Source: an uncultured Pseudomonadota bacterium
GTDB lineage: Bacteria > Pseudomonadota > Alphaproteobacteria > Rs-D84
Assembly (NCBI GenBank): GCA_902788485.1
Contig: CADAKI010000001.1
Span: forward strand, 178,226 to 242,225
Reading direction: 5' to 3'
Length of the DNA stretch: 64,000 nt
The position numbers and the translations under genes are program-made. The notes under the pieces were generated by a model that was given only the letters and a program-made list of their open reading frames with translations, was not told the DNA's origin and did not search any database. Of this stretch, positions 1 to 8,811 are shown piece after piece (position 1 is the stretch's first letter; each line of letters begins with the position of its first letter).

Positions 1-1597
1 GCGCAAACAGATTGTCCGGCACAACAAAAGATTCGCCGTTTTCTATGCGTGTATCGAATTTTATTGGCCATGATAAATCGTGTTTAATGCCAAATATATT
101 TTGTATTTTGGTGGCTGTATCCGGCATAAACGGTTGCGACACGCGTGCAAACAAATCAATCATTTGAAAACAGTTATTCAATACCGCGGCGGCATCATCC
201 ATTTTGCCTTCTTTAACCAATGCCCAAGGTGCCGTTTCTGTCATATATTCATTTGCAATACCATAAATTTCGCGCAACGCAGATATAGATTTACGGAATT
301 CACACGCATCTAAATTTTTGGTTAATTCATCTATTTTTTCATTGATTTTATTTGCCAAATCAGCATCCATGCCATTTGATTTTGGTACATTTAATCCAAA
401 ATTTTTCTCGGTCAGTTTGCATACGCGTGAAACAAAATTACCCAGCATGCCGTTCAAATCTTTGTTCACGATTTCCGCAAACCGTTGCACGGTAAAATCA
501 CTGTCGTCTGATTCTGGGGCCGACGCAATCAATGCATAACGCCAGCAATCGCTTGGCGCGATTGATAACGCCTGGTCTAAAAATATACCGTTGCCGCGTG
601 ATTTAGAAATTTTTGCGCCATTGAAATTCATAAAATTCAATGCCTTTAATACATCAACGGTTTTCCAACCGTCGTCCATTGCCAATTCTTGTGCCGGGAA
701 AAACACCGAATGGAAAGACACATTATCTTTGCCCATAAATTCAATATATTTACAATCCGGATTTTTCCACCAAGACGCCCACGCGTCCGTTGCCGCCTGG
801 GATATCGAAACATAACCCCATGGTGCATCAAACCAAACATAGAATACTTTATCTTCGAACCCGGGTTTGTTGACCGGAATACCCCATTTCAAATCGCGTG
901 TAATCGGATTATCACGCAGACCCTCGTCCAACCATTTGTTTGCGATTGTGATTGCGGTTTTTGGCCAACCCACGCGAGAATTCACCCATGCGCGTAATTT
1001 ATCCTGCATGGCACTCAATTTAAAATATAAATGTTTTGTTTCGCGCATTTCAACCGGGGACGACGGGTCAACGGCACTGTGTGGATTTATCAAATCATCA
1101 GGGTCCAATGATGCACCACATTTATCGCATTCGTTCCCATATGCGCCATCATATCCGCACCGCGGGCAAATCCCAATAACATAACGGTCCGCCAAAAATT
1201 TTTTTTCATTTATTGAATATGGTTGCATTGACGATTTTTCTGTAATCATACCCAACGAATCCAAACGTTCGAATAATTCATGAATCAGTTTTTCGTGCAA
1301 TTTTGTATGTGTGCGCCCATATAAATCAAAAGACAAATTAAAATCACGCACGGCTGACATATGTTTCGCACGATATTTATCAACATATTCTTCGACAGAA
1401 ATGCCTTCTTTTAATGCGCCAACCTCACTTGGGGTACCGTGTTCATCGGAACCACCGATATACAATACATCACGACCCATGGCACGACAAAACCGCGCAT
1501 AGACATCGGACGGCAACAAACAGCCAATTAAATGTCCAATGTGCAACTGATTATTCACATACGGTAATGCAGATGTAATCAAATACTTTTGTGCCAT
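1..1597 (-). CDS. metG: Methionyl-tRNA synthetase, C-terminus cut by window edge
   Basis: Class I aminoacyl-tRNA synthetase that charges tRNA-Met. My translation of the minus strand from the ATG at 1597 gives the HIGH motif at residues 19-22, an SDEHGTP segment, a four-cysteine zinc knuckle (CPRC and CDKC, about residues 143-160) and KISKS (about 329-333), a form of KMSKS. The frame is still open at base 1, so about 532 residues are visible and the 3' end is missing. An AAAGGA ribosome-binding site lies just upstream of the chosen ATG, and a promoter precedes it. It is transcribed away from tRNA-Val. Confidence 0.96.
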   Translation of the reverse strand, partial: MAQKYLITSALPYVNNQLHIGHLIGCLLPSDVYARFCRAMGRDVLYIGGSDEHGTPSEVGALKEGISVEEYVDKYRAKHMSAVRDFNLSFDLYGRTHTKLHEKLIHELFERLDSLGMITEKSSMQPYSINEKKFLADRYVIGICPRCGYDGAYGNECDKCGASLDPDDLINPHSAVDPSSPVEMRETKHLYFKLSAMQDKLRAWVNSRVGWPKTAITIANKWLDEGLRDNPITRDLKWGIPVNKPGFEDKVFYVWFDAPWGYVSISQAATDAWASWWKNPDCKYIEFMGKDNVSFHSVFFPAQELAMDDGWKTVDVLKALNFMNFNGAKISKSRGNGIFLDQALSIAPSDCWRYALIASAPESDDSDFTVQRFAEIVNKDLNGMLGNFVSRVCKLTEKNFGLNVPKSNGMDADLANKINEKIDELTKNLDACEFRKSISALREIYGIANEYMTETAPWALVKEGKMDDAAAVLNNCFQMIDLFARVSQPFMPDTATKIQNIFGIKHDLSWPIKFDTRIENGESFVVPDNLFA

Positions 1598-1628
1598 AAA
1601 CAAATCCTTTTATAATAATCACCATTTG

Positions 1629-1656
1629 ATTATAGCCGAAAAAATACCATATGCAA
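1629..1656 (-). promoter_or_regulatory. Sigma70-type promoter of metG
   Basis: On the minus strand, TTGCAT (1656-1651) and a consensus TATAAT (1634-1629) are separated by 16 nt. The -10 lies about 32 nt upstream of the metG start codon, with a Shine-Dalgarno sequence in between. Confidence 0.7.
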
Positions 1657-1774
1657 GCGCCCATTTTGTGCGTCATAAAACAATATTAAACAAAAAAACC
1701 GCCCGAAACCGAGCCCCACAAAATGCAATGCATTTTGTAGGCGATTTACGGACGGAATACAAACAACCAAACGA

Positions 1775-1851
1775 TGGTGGATGTTAAGGGACTCGAACCC
1801 CTGACCCTCTGCGTGTAAAGCAGATGCTCTAGCCAACTGAGCTAAACATCC
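1775..1851 (-). tRNA. tRNA-Val (anticodon UAC)
   Basis: The minus strand folds into a full cloverleaf of 77 nt including an encoded CCA (1777-1775). The acceptor stem is GGATGTT/AACATCC with discriminator A. The anticodon stem TCTGC/GCAGA closes a TTTACAC loop, giving anticodon TAC. The T arm contains TTCGAGT. Confidence 0.97.
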
Positions 1852-1866
1852 AACAAAGGTATTTTG

Positions 1867-1894
1867 ATTATAGAAAAAAATTTTGCGTTGTCTA
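1867..1894 (-). promoter_or_regulatory. Promoter of tRNA-Val
   Basis: Minus strand: TAGACA (1894-1889), a 16-nt spacer and a perfect TATAAT (1872-1867), ending 15 nt before the mature tRNA 5' end. Confidence 0.7.
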
Positions 1895-1940
1895 GTTTTA
1901 ATTTATCATTGGATGTGGTATTTGTGAAAATAATTTTAAC

Positions 1941-1990
1941 TGCCCCGTCACTCAACCGCGTTGCGGTTTCGTGCCACCCCTTCTTTTTGT
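1941..1990 (-). repeat. Dispersed palindromic repeat, copy 1 (inverted)
   Basis: The reverse complement of this 50-bp stretch is almost identical (one difference in about 48) to 63031-63082, and it shares its core with 49611-49672. The core runs AAGAAGGGGTGGCAC, then an inner hairpin CCGCAACGCGG, then TTGAGTGACGGGG. It sits in the 271-bp gene-free gap between tRNA-Val and the SIMPL gene. The rest of that gap holds repeated GAACTTT units (2060-2092) and a terminator. Confidence 0.75.
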
Positions 1991-2096
1991 CTGTCTACGC
2001 TTGCGCTCCGTTGCGACAGAAAAGACGGGGAATATCCGAGAACGAAATAATGTTACAACAACTGAACTTTGAACTCTGAACTTTGAACTTTGGAAT

Positions 2097-2124
2097 AAAA
2101 AAAACGGCTTTCGCCGTTTTTTTT
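2097..2124. terminator. Intrinsic terminator
   Basis: The hairpin AAAACGGC-TTTC-GCCGTTTT is flanked by A and T tracts, so it can act on either strand. It marks the 3' end of the minus-strand SIMPL gene, whose stop codon overlaps it. Confidence 0.8.
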
Positions 2125-2839
2125 ATTCCAAGAAATATTCCACGGTTGCGACGACACGAACCTTTTTATTTATCTGTTGTGCCTCGGGTGCGTTGGCATT
2201 ATCGCGTGGCAAAATTGAAAACACACCTTGGTTTGCAGAATGTATTTTGCCGACGCGGCTGTCCGATGATTTTGCAAATTCCAATGCCGCCTGGCGCGCA
2301 TTTTTCGTCGCCGTTTCCAACATTTGTGGTTTGATTTCATTTAAATTCGTAAATATATACGACACCGGTGAATCATACCGATTTTCAAACACAACGCCCG
2401 CGCTTATTAAATCGCCGGTTTTTGTATATGTTTCTGCGACATTGTGCACCTGGTTTGAACGCAGTGTCAATGTGCGTGTCAAAATAAAGCGCGATTTGAT
2501 ATCTTCATTTCCACGATATGGATTTGCCATTAAATCGTTTGTATCGGTACCACCCATTTCGATTTCGTTATCGCTGAAATTATTATCGTGCAAGAAAGTA
2601 ATGATTGCATCGGTTTGTTTTTCCAAATCATTTTTTGCCTGAATCAAATCATTATCTGTGGCGACAAATTTAATTTCCCAAATTGCCAAATTTGCCTCGA
2701 CATCTTGTTCCGCCAACCCCTTGACGGTGACCGCATTGTAATTGAATTTAGATTTATAATAATAATACCCCGGGAAAAATCCCACAAACAATAATCCAAT
2801 CGCAATTATACCAACATACCACAGTGATATTTTTTTCAT
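2123..2839 (-). CDS. SIMPL-domain (DUF541) membrane-anchored periplasmic protein
   Basis: 238 residues. A single hydrophobic anchor (about residues 6-27) is followed by a periplasmic domain. The segment VTVKGLAEQDVEANLAIWEIKF and the later alternating alpha/beta pattern are typical of the SIMPL/COG2859 family, whose members are periplasmic or surface proteins of poorly defined function. The start is supported by GGAGAAAG upstream of the ATG. It is monocistronic: a terminator follows, and the next gene upstream on this strand (2899-3636) is separated by 59 bp. The family call is fairly secure; no biochemical role can be assigned. Confidence 0.75.
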   Translation of the reverse strand: MKKISLWYVGIIAIGLLFVGFFPGYYYYKSKFNYNAVTVKGLAEQDVEANLAIWEIKFVATDNDLIQAKNDLEKQTDAIITFLHDNNFSDNEIEMGGTDTNDLMANPYRGNEDIKSRFILTRTLTLRSNQVHNVAETYTKTGDLISAGVVFENRYDSPVSYIFTNLNEIKPQMLETATKNARQAALEFAKSSDSRVGKIHSANQGVFSILPRDNANAPEAQQINKKVRVVATVEYFLE

Positions 2840-2898
2840 CGATTCTTTCTCCTTTGCCTTTTATTGTATTCATCCAACCAAATTAACACAAGATATTT

Positions 2899-3636
2899 TT
2901 ATCGTTGTTTTTCATCCCATCTCAAAGCATTTTGAATATATTGTTTCGCGCGTGCCACATCAAATTTATCATCGCGTTTTAATTTACCCTCGGCATCAAT
3001 CCAAATATCATACGCATCGGCAACCCGCGATATTTTTGTTAAATTTTCGGCAACATTTTCCGGCGACATACCACCCGAATAACCTTGGGGGTGAAAATAT
3101 GGATATACCGGTGCACGCCACGCATTTGCGTCACGCCCCGTGCCCCCCGATTCATCAAATAACAAACTAAATCTTGCGCCCGATTTATGCAACGCGTCCA
3201 CCGCATTTACTGTTGTCGGTTTGTATTGAATAATAAATTCTTTATCATTATAATATTCAATCACTTTGTTCAATTTTTGTGCATTAAAATTTTCCGCCGT
3301 TTTTTGTGGCATATTTAATTGTATGCGTTTAGCAATTGGTTGCAAACGATAACTATATGCATCAAACAGTGGTTTTAATGCATCCGGGATTTGTCCATTA
3401 CAAATATCATCACACCAATCGTTATTCACATGAATTGCCAAATTTTTGTGTGGAAATCCATATAAATCATGAAAGATATGTTTAATCCATTTATACCGTT
3501 CGGTATCGGGTGAAACCTTGCCCGGGTGCATTTGCACGGCAATTTCAACGCGGGGGTCAATATCCCATAAATCGAATAATTCATAAATGGTGTTGTAATT
3601 TCTTGGGTCAGAACATGTAATGTATTTCAAATTCAT
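2899..3636 (-). CDS. TrpF-like (beta/alpha)8-barrel protein of unknown function
   Basis: 245 residues, cytoplasmic, with no signal peptide. The C-terminal part contains QGYSGGMSPENV (about residues 184-195) followed by DAYDIWIDAEGKLKRDD. This resembles the phosphate-binding and closing strands of phosphoribosylanthranilate isomerase (GGL-PENV and D-SSGVE). The N-terminus, MNLKYITCSDPRNYNTIYEL, does not carry the usual K-CG motif of TrpF. No other trp gene is nearby; rlmN lies 2 bp upstream in the same direction. It is probably a sugar-phosphate-binding barrel, but the substrate is unknown and the assignment rests on pattern resemblance only. Confidence 0.5.
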   Translation of the reverse strand: MNLKYITCSDPRNYNTIYELFDLWDIDPRVEIAVQMHPGKVSPDTERYKWIKHIFHDLYGFPHKNLAIHVNNDWCDDICNGQIPDALKPLFDAYSYRLQPIAKRIQLNMPQKTAENFNAQKLNKVIEYYNDKEFIIQYKPTTVNAVDALHKSGARFSLLFDESGGTGRDANAWRAPVYPYFHPQGYSGGMSPENVAENLTKISRVADAYDIWIDAEGKLKRDDKFDVARAKQYIQNALRWDEKQR

Positions 3637-3638
3637 AT

Positions 3639-4730
3639 TTAATCCTTTTTATTATTCAATCGTAATTGACCGCACGCCGAACCGATGTCTGTGCCGCGTT
3701 CGCGCCGTATGCGTGTATGTATTCCGTTTTTAATTAAAATATCTTGGAAACGATGTACGGCGTTTCCCGACGGCGATGCAAAGTCGCGTTCGTCAACCGC
3801 GTTCCACGGAATTAAATTCACCATCGCGTTTTTACCCGCCAATAGTTTTGATAAAGTTTCCGCGTATTCCGGTGTGCAGTTATATAAAACCGTTTCGCCA
3901 TTTTCACCGCGTTTACCCAATAAAATATATTCAATCATTAACTGGCGATTATGCAGTTTTGTAAATTCGTCCGCCGCCGCCAATACCTCGGTAATTTTAT
4001 ATTTATTATTTATTGGCATAATTGATGCCCGTAATTCATCCACCGGTGCATGTAATGAAATTGCAAGATTTATCGGCCGTCCCCATTTAATCAAATCATA
4101 AATTCCCGGAACAATTCCGCATGTTGATACGGTTATTCTGCGCCAACCAATATTCATATCATGATTTGCGCGTTCAATAAATCCAATAACATTTTCGGTG
4201 TTCTGTAATGGTTCGCCGGTTCCCATAACAACGATATGCGAAACATCGTTGTTATTTGAGTCGCCGTTTGCGTGTGTTTTTATATCCCCATGGCGCAGTT
4301 CCCATTGTGCAACCAAGATTTGTGAATAAATTTCATCAACCGTCAAATTGCGTTTTAATCCCAGCAGTGTACTGGCACAAAATTTACACCCCATGGCGCA
4401 ACCGGCCTGACTGGATACGCATACGGAATTTCCATATGTTGTGCGCATTAAAACGCATTCGATTTGTTCGCAATCGTTTAATTCCAATAAAAACTTGGTT
4501 GTTTCCCCATCCGCCGATTGCAATTTTTTTACAATTTTTACAGGCAAAGTTTGCGCTATCGCGTCCAGTTGTATGCGCAGTGATTCCGGCAAATTTTTCA
4601 TCGCGCCAAAATCAGGCGCCCCACAATTTAACCAATCACGAATTTGTGCCGCGCGAAATTTTGGTTGGCCCAAATCCATCACGAATTTTTGCAATTCTGA
4701 ATCCGTCAAAGAAAATAAAACAGTTTTCAT
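3639..4730 (-). CDS. rlmN: 23S rRNA (adenine2503-C2)/tRNA methyltransferase RlmN
   Basis: 363 residues, full length. A radical-SAM enzyme that methylates C2 of A2503 in 23S rRNA and of A37 in some tRNAs. The [4Fe-4S] cysteines are C111, C115 and C118 (CAMGCKFC). The methyl-carrying cysteine is C353, in SACGQ near the C-terminus. MGTGEPLQN is the SAM-binding GGEP-type motif. The start codon overlaps the stop of the upstream surA-like gene by 4 bp (ATGA), so it is translationally coupled to the lptF-lptD-surA-like operon. rlmN at this position replaces the pdxA/ksgA neighbours seen in many proteobacteria. Confidence 0.97.
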   Translation of the reverse strand: MKTVLFSLTDSELQKFVMDLGQPKFRAAQIRDWLNCGAPDFGAMKNLPESLRIQLDAIAQTLPVKIVKKLQSADGETTKFLLELNDCEQIECVLMRTTYGNSVCVSSQAGCAMGCKFCASTLLGLKRNLTVDEIYSQILVAQWELRHGDIKTHANGDSNNNDVSHIVVMGTGEPLQNTENVIGFIERANHDMNIGWRRITVSTCGIVPGIYDLIKWGRPINLAISLHAPVDELRASIMPINNKYKITEVLAAADEFTKLHNRQLMIEYILLGKRGENGETVLYNCTPEYAETLSKLLAGKNAMVNLIPWNAVDERDFASPSGNAVHRFQDILIKNGIHTRIRRERGTDIGSACGQLRLNNKKD

Positions 4731-5545
4731 AATTTATATCTGTCATCCTTGATAACAACAACCGCACGCCGGCGCAGTTGTTTTAATTGTTGTTCGGCCA
4801 TAAACATTGCCTGTTTATATTCCGCGTTTTGTTTAATTATTTTATCCAATTTTCCGTATTCTGGGGTCTTTTTTGTGTCGCAAACCAAAAATACAGAATT
4901 ATTCACCGGCCGTGACCATGTCAGTTTCGGCAAATCTGCGATTGCATCACGAATATCATCCGCCAATTCATATTGACGCGCAGTAAACTTTTGCGGCGCA
5001 CCACCAAAGTTTTCCGCCATGCGTATTGCATCGTCACAACTGGCGGGGGGTGTCAATTTTGTGCGTATATCATCCGGCACATCAACCAATCGTACGATTG
5101 TCATATCAATCGGCAACCCGCGCGTGCGCACCAAATCTGCGCGTTCGGCATTTATATCGGCATCGGTTATATCAACCATTGGCAACACCGTCCGCCCAAC
5201 AATAATTTGCCACGCAATATTTGCGCGCACCGCATCACGCGCCATTTGTTTTTCATTTTGTGTCAGTTCCGGCAATCCCATATGCTTTAATTCATTTTCG
5301 ATATCTGCGTCACTGGGTTTAATACCAAAATTTGCCGCATAGTTCAATTTCACCGTATCATCAATTATGTTTTGTAATGCAACGCGCCGATTGTCGGTTG
5401 AAACATGACCTTGGTACGACATCAGTTTTGTTCGTGCGGTAATATCGGCATCGGTCACCGGTTTTCCATTGACCGTTGCGACGACCGTTGTAGCATACGC
5501 CGGCAACACCAATAAACACAAAATCGCAATAAAATATTTTTTCAT
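4727..5545 (-). CDS. SurA-like periplasmic chaperone / peptidyl-prolyl isomerase
   Basis: 272 residues with a clear signal peptide (MKKYFIAILCLLVLPAYA) and a SurA-type N-terminal domain: VVATVNGKPVTDADI, then helices through about residue 115. The second half resembles a worn-down parvulin domain: MTIVRLVDVPDD, GGAPQKFTARQYELADDI in place of the usual GGDLG segment, then SRPVNNSVFLVCDTKK. Its position directly after lptD matches the lptD-surA order of proteobacteria and suggests a role in outer-membrane protein folding. It is shorter than E. coli SurA, which has two parvulin domains. Isomerase activity is uncertain. Confidence 0.75.
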   Translation of the reverse strand: MKKYFIAILCLLVLPAYATTVVATVNGKPVTDADITARTKLMSYQGHVSTDNRRVALQNIIDDTVKLNYAANFGIKPSDADIENELKHMGLPELTQNEKQMARDAVRANIAWQIIVGRTVLPMVDITDADINAERADLVRTRGLPIDMTIVRLVDVPDDIRTKLTPPASCDDAIRMAENFGGAPQKFTARQYELADDIRDAIADLPKLTWSRPVNNSVFLVCDTKKTPEYGKLDKIIKQNAEYKQAMFMAEQQLKQLRRRAVVVIKDDRYKL

Positions 5546-5562
5546 ATCTTTTTCTTCCTTTC

Positions 5563-7569
5563 TTAGTAATTCAAACCAAATCTAAATTGGAAAGTTGTAT
5601 TTCCCGCATATTCTTGTCGAATTGCGTTATCGGTTCGATATCCCAATGACAAGAAATAACACGGATGTTGATAAAACAACAATCCTGAATGATTTTGGAA
5701 TTGATGATATGTGTTGTTATAAACTGCATTAAAGTTCACCGACAACCGTTCTGTCAATTGGATTCTGACCCCGGTTGTGGTTTCGTTTATATCTTGACCC
5801 AAAAATGCCTCGTCTAATTGTTCAGACCAAATATGCCCAACCGACACATAATTGCGCGATGTTCCCAAATTTACATCTGTTTCAATATGACGTAATGCAA
5901 ATGTATCGCGGTCAAAACGGAATCGGGAATTTAATCCCAACCACGACCCATTGTTTAACCCAACACGTCCAACCCAATCCGATGCACCTTTGTGAAATCC
6001 ACTGTTGGCGTCGGTGTCCGAACGACCCGATAAATCATAACTTTGCCCGAAAAATATTTCCGCCGATTCCGCGTTCGCACCATATGTTGCCCAACGCAAT
6101 CCGTAATCTGCAAATGTGCCATTTTCCCACAAATCATATCCCGCAAATCGGTTGTTTGAAAACAATGTCATGTCCGACAATAATGCACCCGCAGAATCAT
6201 TTGTTGGCGAAAAAACTTCGTCTGATTTTGTGTGCCGCATCAATGTCAATCGTGCGCGCGGTTCCAACACATGCGTCCATTTTTCGCCAGGTTTGAATAA
6301 CGGCAACCCCCATTCGACATAACCACTGGGTAAAAATCTGTTTTTAACACCGGTAAAGTCAGGATTTTGGATTAAATCATAATTTTGAAAATTATAAACA
6401 TCATAACGGGTGTCCATTGATAATGTTATGCGATTTCCGCCCCATATTGTCCAAGGTGACACAATTCGTGCATCCCCAATCACGCGCTGCATACCGGTAT
6501 TATTATGCCTATCAACACCCAAAATATCACTGTTTAATAAAATATATGTTTCGCGATAAATTGGTGCGGTTTGATAAACGCCACGCACATTTGGCAAAAT
6601 GTTCCCATCCATCGATGATTCTGTACGGCCGGCGGTGCGTAATTCTTGGAAAAAATGAGTGTCCGCCACAACATAGCCCGATTGTCCGAACAACTCTAAT
6701 TGTGCGCCAGAATCCAAATAAGGTTGATAATTATAAAATCCATATTTTTGTAGATATGTTTTATCAGACACGCGTTCCAACGCAAATTCTGCGCGTGCAT
6801 ATTCACCCAATTCAACCACATCATTGTTAAAAATACTCCAACGGTCTTTGCCGGCCTTGTTATGTGTATATGAACCGTTTGTTCTGAATTTAGAATGTGC
6901 CGCGTTTAATCGGTGTTCGATTTGCACCAATGGGTTTTCTTCGGTCAAATAAGACATTGTGACCGTTGCGTCATGATATTCGGAAAAAGAAATATAAATC
7001 GGTAAATTTATTTGTGTCCCCATATTATTGGTGGAATTAAAATCCGGCATCAATAAACCACTGCGATATTTAACACCGGGATCCGGCATGTAATAATATG
7101 GAAACCAAAACACCGGCAAATCATACATCCATAATACCGGATTATGAAAATATAAATTGCGTTCTTGTTTATCATGTTTAATTGTGGTTGCGAAAATTTC
7201 CCATGCGTTGCCGTATGAATCGCAACCCTCGCATGCGGTGAACATTGCGTCATCTGCAACCGTTATATCGCCATCGCGTGATAATGTTTCCGCCGTGATA
7301 TATACATGGTCGCCCAACCACAGTTCTATGTCCGAACCGGCAATTTTTTCACCGCGTTCTGAAAAATCAGAATTATTTAATTTTAATGTTTGCCCCGATT
7401 GATTTGTAATTGTTGTTTTTCCAACGGTTTTAATCTGGGCATTTTTGACATCATATTCAATTTTATCGGCGGTAATATTTTTTGGACCATTAACATCAAC
7501 CGCACTGGGCAAAGCCAACGCGTTTGCACAATATAAAACAGAAAAAATTACCCAATTTAATTTCTTCAT
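5563..7569 (-). CDS. lptD: LPS-assembly outer-membrane protein LptD
   Basis: 668 residues. A signal peptide ends near ALALP, followed by a short OstA/LptA-like domain (about 30-110, ITADKIEYDVKNAQIKTVGKTTI). A beta-barrel follows and ends in a terminal aromatic motif, FRFGLNY. Family landmarks are CEGCDSYGNAWEIFA and PVFWFPYYYMPDPGVKYRSGLL. LptD inserts lipopolysaccharide into the outer leaflet with LptE. Its presence means the cell makes LPS or a related glycolipid. The start overlaps the lptF stop by 4 bp, so transport permease and barrel are co-translated. The cysteine set differs from the four-cysteine E. coli protein. Confidence 0.94.
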   Translation of the reverse strand: MKKLNWVIFSVLYCANALALPSAVDVNGPKNITADKIEYDVKNAQIKTVGKTTITNQSGQTLKLNNSDFSERGEKIAGSDIELWLGDHVYITAETLSRDGDITVADDAMFTACEGCDSYGNAWEIFATTIKHDKQERNLYFHNPVLWMYDLPVFWFPYYYMPDPGVKYRSGLLMPDFNSTNNMGTQINLPIYISFSEYHDATVTMSYLTEENPLVQIEHRLNAAHSKFRTNGSYTHNKAGKDRWSIFNNDVVELGEYARAEFALERVSDKTYLQKYGFYNYQPYLDSGAQLELFGQSGYVVADTHFFQELRTAGRTESSMDGNILPNVRGVYQTAPIYRETYILLNSDILGVDRHNNTGMQRVIGDARIVSPWTIWGGNRITLSMDTRYDVYNFQNYDLIQNPDFTGVKNRFLPSGYVEWGLPLFKPGEKWTHVLEPRARLTLMRHTKSDEVFSPTNDSAGALLSDMTLFSNNRFAGYDLWENGTFADYGLRWATYGANAESAEIFFGQSYDLSGRSDTDANSGFHKGASDWVGRVGLNNGSWLGLNSRFRFDRDTFALRHIETDVNLGTSRNYVSVGHIWSEQLDEAFLGQDINETTTGVRIQLTERLSVNFNAVYNNTYHQFQNHSGLLFYQHPCYFLSLGYRTDNAIRQEYAGNTTFQFRFGLNY

Positions 7570-8627
7570 TTTTTAAACAACACAACCCCAGATATCGCCA
7601 TCACGACAAAAATTCCACATGCAAATATGTAAAAATCACGCCAAGACATTAACATATTTGCCGATGTCATAAATACCGTCATTATAACCGCCATCGCCAA
7701 TACCGCCAATGCGGGTGAAAAACTGGCGCGGCGTCGCAACAACGATGTTTTTAATAAAATCGCCGTGCAAACGATTGCCAAAATTAAATTCATAAACGGC
7801 ATACAAATTCGATTTGCTAATTCACTGAAAATTTGTTTTCTGTTTTTGTCAGACAAATTTTCCGTGTTTGAAAAATCTATCAATTCACGTGTTGAATGTC
7901 GCCGTACACGAAAAGACCCGGAATTTTCGCGTGTTGCAACATTTAAGTCCATATCAAATGTATCAAATGTCCCGGTTATCATGGAATTGTTGCGTGCCTG
8001 TAAAGAACCATTTTCCATGACAATCGACAATCCCCGTGGCGTTGTCACCAATTTACCGGTTTCGGCAAAAATAACCATTTCGGTATTTTGGTTGCGTGTA
8101 TCAGATAACATAACCTGGGACATATCATGACCCGAAACCTTATCTACATACACAACCAAACCATCGGTAATATTTGTAAATGCAGATTCTTGAACCTTTA
8201 AATGTGCCAATCCATACCGCAAATTCCATTGTGTGTCATAAAAATAATTTTGGCTGATTGGGACCAACCATAAATTCAAAACCAAATTTAACACGGTTAA
8301 AATACCCGCAAACCACAATGCCGGCCGCGCCAGTTGTGCCGGCGACAAACCCGATGCCATCATGACAGGTGCCTCGTTATCAGAAATGGTTTTGTTATAC
8401 ACAAATATAATTGCGATAAATGTCACGAACGGAATAATTATTGAAATAATGAACGGTATCAACAACGCGGTCAGACCGATAAAACTGGCAAAATTTACGC
8501 CGTAATTTAACAAGAACTTCATCATGGACATGATTTGCATCGTCCATGCCAATCCCGTTAAAATCAGCAACAACATCACAAATATCGCGACCAGTTGCCG
8601 TGAAAAATACCTGTCTATAATCTTCAT
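7566..8627 (-). CDS. lptF: LPS export ABC permease, LptF/LptG family
   Basis: About 353 residues from ATG 8627 (MKIIDRYFSRQL). Membrane segments lie at about residues 12-35, 50-75 and 90-115, with three more at the C-terminus (LILAIVCTAILL, ALAVLAMAVIMTVFMTSANML, FYIFACGIFVVMAISGVVLF). The middle is periplasmic beta-jellyroll. This is the YjgP/YjgQ pattern that, with LptB, extracts LPS from the inner membrane. Only one of the usual pair is here, so F versus G is a guess. The frame can be extended to a TTG at 8657, but that start would lie upstream of the promoter -10. From 8627 the mRNA would have almost no leader. Confidence 0.88.
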   Translation of the reverse strand: MKIIDRYFSRQLVAIFVMLLLILTGLAWTMQIMSMMKFLLNYGVNFASFIGLTALLIPFIISIIIPFVTFIAIIFVYNKTISDNEAPVMMASGLSPAQLARPALWFAGILTVLNLVLNLWLVPISQNYFYDTQWNLRYGLAHLKVQESAFTNITDGLVVYVDKVSGHDMSQVMLSDTRNQNTEMVIFAETGKLVTTPRGLSIVMENGSLQARNNSMITGTFDTFDMDLNVATRENSGSFRVRRHSTRELIDFSNTENLSDKNRKQIFSELANRICMPFMNLILAIVCTAILLKTSLLRRRASFSPALAVLAMAVIMTVFMTSANMLMSWRDFYIFACGIFVVMAISGVVLFKK

Positions 8628-8635
8628 AATAAATA

Positions 8636-8664
8636 AGTATAGAGTCCAAAAGCCCAACCGTCAA
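8636..8664 (-). promoter_or_regulatory. Promoter of the lptF-lptD-surA-rlmN operon
   Basis: Minus strand: TTGACG (8664-8659), exactly 17 nt, then TATACT (8641-8636). The expected transcription start, about 6-7 nt beyond the -10, falls at 8629-8630, only 2-3 nt before the lptF ATG. No Shine-Dalgarno sequence is possible, so the operon mRNA looks leaderless. Confidence 0.75.
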
Positions 8665-8681
8665 ATTATTTATAATTTTTC

Positions 8682-8709
8682 TTGCAATCGTAAATTTTAA
8701 TGTCATAAT
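8682..8709 (+). promoter_or_regulatory. Probable nusA promoter
   Basis: TTGCAA (8682-8687), a 16-nt spacer and CATAAT (8704-8709). Transcription would start near 8716 and run through a terminator-like hairpin before nusA. It is divergent from the lptF promoter. Confidence 0.5.
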
Positions 8710-8736
8710 AGTGATGTTCTTAAAAAAAGTTTTTTT

Positions 8737-8766
8737 AAGGGCGGGGCTGAAAAGCCCCGCCCTTTT
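8737..8766 (+). terminator. Terminator-like hairpin in the nusA leader (possible attenuator)
   Basis: A 12-bp perfect stem, AAGGGCGGGGCT/AGCCCCGCCCTT, with a GAAA loop and a following T run, lies 45 nt before nusA. No plus-strand gene ends upstream, since lptF is divergent. The structure therefore lies inside the nusA 5' leader rather than at the end of a gene. A/T-rich inverted arms (8720-8738) precede it. Confidence 0.6.
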
Positions 8767-8811
8767 AGTAAAACTTACGATTTAACAAAACCAACCACAG
8801 GAGTATTAAAA

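Noticed and set aside
8627..8657. Longer LptF start at TTG 8657
   Set aside because: It lies upstream of the promoter -10 and adds residues without family support; ATG 8627 begins the conserved MKIIDRY.
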